The position numbers and the translations under genes are program-made. The notes below the pieces were generated by a model. That model was not told the DNA's origin. It was given only the letters and a program-made list of their open reading frames with translations, and did no database searches. 64,000 nucleotides of DNA, from positions 1 through 64,000 of the forward strand of contig JAUZSK010000086.1 of assembly GCA_030949565.1 (NCBI GenBank), given 5' to 3'. Numbering within the stretch: the first letter of the stretch is position 1; each line of letters starts with the position of its first letter. Shown one piece after another: positions 59,649 through 64,000 of the stretch. Source of the DNA: Enterobacterales bacterium. GTDB taxonomy: Bacteria > Pseudomonadota > Gammaproteobacteria > Enterobacterales > Kangiellaceae.

Positions 59649-60707
59649 ATGAAATCGCCAAACGCGAGCTTACTAAACACTCAGCCTAAATACTTATTTG
59701 CCTTATCGCTCTTTTTGATTGCCGCATTTAGCATGCAATTAGCCGCCAAGAGTATATTTTCTCATCGTCAAGTGTCATGGCTTAAAAATCAAGATGCGGC
59801 CGAATACACTTCATTGCAATGGCTGGCGGATAGTAAATCTCTAGTTAAGGTTAAAATACTCCCAACGCTTAACTACTCGGGTATTCCCATGGAGCATAGA
59901 GAAGAACAAGCTGACTACTTTAATCACGGAAAAATACCAGCAAATGTGACCCAACTTTTTGCTGATCTGCTTAACTCAAGTCACTATTTTTTTTCCATCA
60001 ATGAAAAAGATAACACCAGTGTTGCTGAATATGAGTTTCAACTGACAATTGAAAAATATCAATTACCCTTTAGTTATCAAGCAGACGATATTTGGTGGCA
60101 AGAGATCAATGGCGATGTTGATCGATGGATGCTGACACCCAAACCATCAACCATAAAATTGACCCTCACGATGTTTAATTCCTATAGCAAAAAACAAGTT
60201 TTAAGCAAAAGTATCACTACAACATTGTCCCAATGCGACCTGAATGCTCATGTACAAAGGTTAACCTGGCATAATAATAAAGATACAGTCCTCAATCAGT
60301 TTCTTCAAACCACACCGGGGCAAAGCTTTATTGCCGCTAGTAATTTTTTAATTTTAGAGGCTATCCACCTGATTGACCCCAAACGCAAACAAGCATTAGT
60401 GGCTGATAAATTTGAAAATGAAATTTTTATTTTGGCGGAAGACACGCATTTTGAGGTAGGCCAACAACTGGATATTTTTCAACAGACGCCGTATTACCGT
60501 CCTTCACAGCTTCCCATCGGCCAAGTAGAAATTGTTAAAACATTTGCTAATCAGGCAGTGGCTTATCCGATCAACTTTCGTTCTGACCAACTTGCGAAAG
60601 GTGATTGGTTGGATGTAAAAAATAGCAACCCATTTAAAGCGCCTTTAGTCAACTACCTGGCAAAAAACCATTGCTCAAAGACTCCAGTAACTGACCTCAG
60701 CTGGTAG
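59649..60707 (+). CDS. Secreted protein of unknown function
   Basis: A 352-residue protein with a signal peptide (FALSLFLIAAFSMQLAA, about residues 16-33). The mature part is soluble with no membrane span. The region near 270-330 (FEVGQQLDIFQQTPYYRPSQ ... IGQVEIVKTFANQAVAYPI) looks like the ligand-binding end of FlgT-like proteins, but the match is weak. A GGATGCACTAGC stretch with weak ribosome site precedes it. It follows the DUF1631 gene on the same strand at 120 bases. Confidence 0.7.
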   Translation: MKSPNASLLNTQPKYLFALSLFLIAAFSMQLAAKSIFSHRQVSWLKNQDAAEYTSLQWLADSKSLVKVKILPTLNYSGIPMEHREEQADYFNHGKIPANVTQLFADLLNSSHYFFSINEKDNTSVAEYEFQLTIEKYQLPFSYQADDIWWQEINGDVDRWMLTPKPSTIKLTLTMFNSYSKKQVLSKSITTTLSQCDLNAHVQRLTWHNNKDTVLNQFLQTTPGQSFIAASNFLILEAIHLIDPKRKQALVADKFENEIFILAEDTHFEVGQQLDIFQQTPYYRPSQLPIGQVEIVKTFANQAVAYPINFRSDQLAKGDWLDVKNSNPFKAPLVNYLAKNHCSKTPVTDLSW

Positions 60708-60739
60708 TTCATAGAATAATTTGATGAACATAAAAGCGT

Positions 60740-62250
60740 TTATTGTGATAACCAATCTAAGCGATCGATGACTCGGTCCCTGGGTAGACGATTTTTGATT
60801 TTTGATTTTTGCAAATTCGCGAGTCCGATAAAAGCCCCCTGATATTCAAGTACAATCTCACCTTGCTGTAAATTAACCATTGGTAATTGTTGATCACTTA
60901 AAGCTAAATCTTTACCTTGACAGAAAAGTTTAGCCTGAGATATATCAAGGGCTATTTTCTGACGCTCAATAAGTGCATAAAAGCAACTAGCGAATTCATG
61001 TGTTAAACGAAATTTATTAGGATAACAATCAGCTATTTTTATTCCCGAACGATTAAGGCGCATCACTTGATTGATACTTTCAAAGTTTTCAGGAAAAAGC
61101 CAAATTTCTTTATCCCTTTGCATCAGACGCGGTAAAAAAGGTTTTAAGTCCAAACCAAAATGATTGTTTAACTTTAGACCTAACTGGGCCATTAATTTCT
61201 TGTCTAATGGCTCAAAATGCTGTTTTGGCTCTGCGCTATATAACTGAATTATAGAGTTCAAGGGCTTGCTGACTGCGGCAATAAAAAAGCCTTCACTATC
61301 ATAAATATGTGGCAATACGTGCAAAAAACCATCTTCAGTCAAGCACTGTTTAGCGCCGCTGAATAAGCTTGCAAGAGACACAATTTGTGCATCACTTGTA
61401 GCCACTAAATGCTGCACCACCTGCTGATTTTCCTCTGGTGAAAGGCTACAGGTCGAATAAACCAAACGGCCACCGGGTTTTAAACATTGATAGGCCGAAG
61501 CAATCAATTCTTTTTGTAATTGGGCAAGAGGAACAAGCTGTTCCTTAGTCCAATGGCTTAAAGCTGACGGGTCTTTTCTGACCGTACCTTCTCCTCCGCA
61601 GGGTGCATCGAGCAGCACAAAATCAAACACCCCTCTAAGCGATCACCGAGTTTACGGCCATCAAATTGGCTAAGACAAACATTAGACACGCCGCATCTAA
61701 CCAGATTAGCCTGCAAGCCTTTTAAACGACTGGCTGAAAGCTCATTGGCTAAAATGAGCCCCTGATTATCCAGCATTGCTGCAATCTGAGTGGTTTTAGA
61801 ACCGGGAGCGGCCGCCATGTCCAATAGTTTTAGCGGTTGTTGCTGTGGATTTTTATCCACTCCGACGCCGGTCCCACTTTCCAAATCTGCTAGCAAGGCG
61901 ATTGGAGGTAGCATGGAACTGGCTTCTTGTATATAAAATCGACCTTGCAGATGCTCTGGCCAAAGCCCAATTTTAGCCAAATCATTGAGATAGTTGGGTG
62001 CTTGATTGGATGTACCGGATGGCATGGACTGAATCCAAAATCCCTCGTCACACCAGGGGATGGGCAATAAATCAAGACCATAATTTGACATAGCGATTTT
62101 AAATTCAGTAACACTATTTTTTAGCAAATTAATCCGAATACTCTTACGCAGAGGCTGACTACAGGCGGCGATAAAAGCAGCCTCTTGGTCAGATGGCAAA
62201 AAGTGCTGTTTTGCATGTTGTAAAAATGCGGGGGTTATACTACTTGCCAA
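60740..62250 (-). CDS. rsmF: 16S rRNA m5C1407 methyltransferase RsmF (frameshifted)
   Basis: The first frame (62250-61558) has the SAM-binding [18 protein letters not shown]. The second (61630-60740) has [13 protein letters not shown] and [15 protein letters not shown] with the two catalytic Cys. One G missing from a G run near 61625-61632 ([16 protein letters not shown] when restored) joins them. A C-terminal PUA-like part makes it about 500 residues, closer to RsmF/YebU than to RsmB. It methylates C1407 of 16S rRNA. Confidence 0.88.
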
Positions 62251-62558
62251 AAATCACCTCTTTAAACGGGATAGTTAATTTAATTATAAATGCCTAGGCT
62301 TGACTTAGCGGTATTATATCCTGTTCTGTGGTTTCTCCCTAAACTATCCATAGTCTACCACGAGTATTGGCCTAAACCTTGTTTGGTAGGGCCTCTAGGG
62401 CCCAGACTAAGATCATGAAGCTAGACGCGAAATGCCTATGTAATGAAAAATCTGACAATTTAACTTAATATTTGCTCATTTTTCATTTAAATTAGCATGA
62501 CAAGTGACTCGATGAGTGGTTAAATAGCATCCTCATTGAGATAGCAGAAGGCTTTTCT
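62251..62558. other. Divergent promoter region, rsmF / CYTH gene
   Basis: About 300 bases. A GC-rich pair (GGGCCTCTAGGGCCC, 62389-62403) may be a short hairpin. It should hold the promoters of both genes. Nothing else was seen. Confidence 0.4.
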
Positions 62559-64000
62559 ATGGCCAGTGAATTAGAGCTAAAATTAGCCGCCAGCCCTAGT
62601 AAATTATTAAAAATCAAAAGCTTAGATTTTCCAGCGGCAAGTTCTCAAAGCCCGTGGGTTGAATCGAGCATTGCTGATACTTATTTTGACAACGCCGCCT
62701 TTAAGTTACGCGAGTTGTGTATTGGAATGCGAGTGCGTAAAACCAATGGTCAATATATCCAATGTGTTAAATCACAGGGTAAGTCGATCGGAGGCTTACA
62801 TCAACGTAATGAAGATGAAGCACCGGTATCTAGCGATCGCTTTGAAATAGAAACTATCCAAGATCCATACTTGCAAATTCTGGTTGAAGAAGCGATGCAA
62901 GAAGGTGGTGAAGTTTGTTGGTTGCTTTCAAACTGAATTTGTTAGAACCACCAGCCTGCTGACTTTCTCTGATGCCACCCAAATCGAAGTCGCCCTCGAT
63001 CAGGGCAAAATTTATAGTGACGATAAAGAGATGCTTGTCTGTGAAGTTGAGTTGGAACTAGTCACAGGCAGCGCTGAGTACGTCTTCGCTATTGGACGAT
63101 ATTTAATCAAAGAGCTTAATCTCACTCTGTCCAATGCAAGCAAAGCACGACGTGGTTATAGTCTCTGTAAGAAATTTAATCCTCGGCAAAAGAAAATGAG
63201 TGTCACGGAACTAAGCCAAGGAATAAAAGCGGAAGCCGCTTTTGAGAAAATCTGTTTTAGTGCACTCAATCATTGGCAATACTATGAATCCTTTTTAGAT
63301 AGAGACAATGCCCATGGCGCGATATTAGAAATGTATCGTGCAATAATGAGTTTACAGCATATTTATTGGGTATTTGGTGGTTTGATACCGCGCAGTGCTA
63401 CCAAAGATTTACGCCGTAGTTGGGATTGGCTAGCTGAAGCAATGCGCCCGATTGTTGACGCAGCCAAGCATAAAAGACATCTGGTCCGATATTTAAAGCT
63501 CAAAGCTGACTGGGATCTGGTCGAAGAACAACAACAAAAAATCCAATCCGAAGTCAATCAACGCATCGAAGACTTTAAACAACTACTAACCACCGAGCGC
63601 TATAACTTGGTGATGCTTAATATGTCGCAATGGCTTTACTTAAAAGAATGGCGAGAACATATTCCAGAAAAAGAAAGGCAACATTTGAACATCCCCATTA
63701 TTGAATTTGCTAAAAAACAGCTCGATCATATGCTTAAGGAACTAAAAAGAGACCTTGGACCAAAGCTAGAACTTGATATTAAAGGCTATTCCAAGCAGGT
63801 TTCTCATTTACGCCGAGCGCTTGACACAGGCTTATTTTTTGGCAGCCTATTTGATACCCAAAAGCGCATAAATTATCGCAAACCTTGGACCGAAATTACC
63901 GATGGTATTAGACAAATACAAATGCATCAGTATATTGCTGAATTACAAGAAAGTGAACATACGGATCAAGAAATAGAACAATGGCTAGCTGAGCATAATG
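62559..64000 (+). CDS. CYTH and CHAD domain inorganic triphosphatase (frameshifted, runs off the end)
   Basis: The start MASELELKLA carries the ExExK motif of CYTH phosphatases. The first frame ends at 62936 (VCWLLSN). From about 62912 a different frame continues GCFQTEFVRTTSLLTFSDAT and IEVALDQGKIYSDDKEMLVC, so one base is in excess nearby. From about 63200 to the window end a helical CHAD domain follows (RDNAHGAILEMYRAIMS, RRSWDWLAEAMRPIVDAAKH). YgiF-type proteins of this architecture hydrolyse inorganic triphosphate. The gene is open at base 64000, so the C-terminus is outside the window. Confidence 0.85.

Overview
The window looks like a piece of a low-to-moderate GC (about 40 percent by eye) gammaproteobacterial chromosome, probably from a free-living aquatic or marine lineage. 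The evidence is gene order: hemA-prfA-prmC-moeB facing a TPR lipoprotein gene, lolB, ispE, tRNA-Gln, prs, rplY, pth and ychF; accA next to tilS; glnK-amtB followed by a TorF-type porin; and rsmF, proS and a CYTH/CHAD triphosphatase. I cannot place the family from sequence alone.

Layout. 0-1.5 kb: decayed IS66 transposase, next to a multicopper oxidase gene that has lost its 3' part (1.7-2.7 kb). 3.4-5.1 kb: a convergent NarL-type response regulator and histidine kinase. 5.7-8.1 kb: an XRE membrane regulator and an AbiE-like regulator/nucleotidyltransferase pair with its own promoter and operator. 8.4 kb: tRNA-Ile(CAU). 8.7-15.2 kb: HDOD protein, RND pump with adaptor, and a 55-residue zf-CHCC protein. 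15.4-18.2 kb: nitrogen cluster with three NtrC sites, a sigma54-like promoter, glnK, amtB and a porin. 19-22 kb: glnE. 22.2-36 kb: mostly housekeeping genes. 36.1-36.8 kb: a Crp/Fnr regulator.

36.9-48.1 kb is an accessory island. It holds two identical tRNA-Met genes, a deleted hip copy, mqsRA, intact hipBA with three evenly spaced operators, a NUDIX gene overlapping a very large PLD / SF2 helicase / DUF3427 / S24-peptidase gene, a broken DUF1016 nuclease gene, and a Fic gene. Four copies or halves of a roughly 365-bp repeat (R1-R4) separate these modules. Two split halves (R3, R4) bracket the NUDIX/helicase block as though it had been inserted into one repeat copy. After the island come yjdM, an old-yellow-enzyme gene, fmdB-like, proS, a lytic transglycosylase, a patatin, tilS, accA, DUF1631, a secreted unknown, rsmF and a CYTH/CHAD gene running off the end.

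A caveat applies throughout. More than a dozen genes carry one- or two-base frameshifts, many in homopolymers, including two in the essential gene prfA and others in hemA, prmC, glnE, amtB and rsmF. The simplest reading is uncorrected long-read indels, so I annotate these as one gene across the shift. The most interesting material is the tRNA-linked toxin-antitoxin/defence island, above all the helicase protein whose C-terminus keeps the Ala-Gly bond and Ser/Lys dyad of LexA/UmuD self-cleaving proteins.
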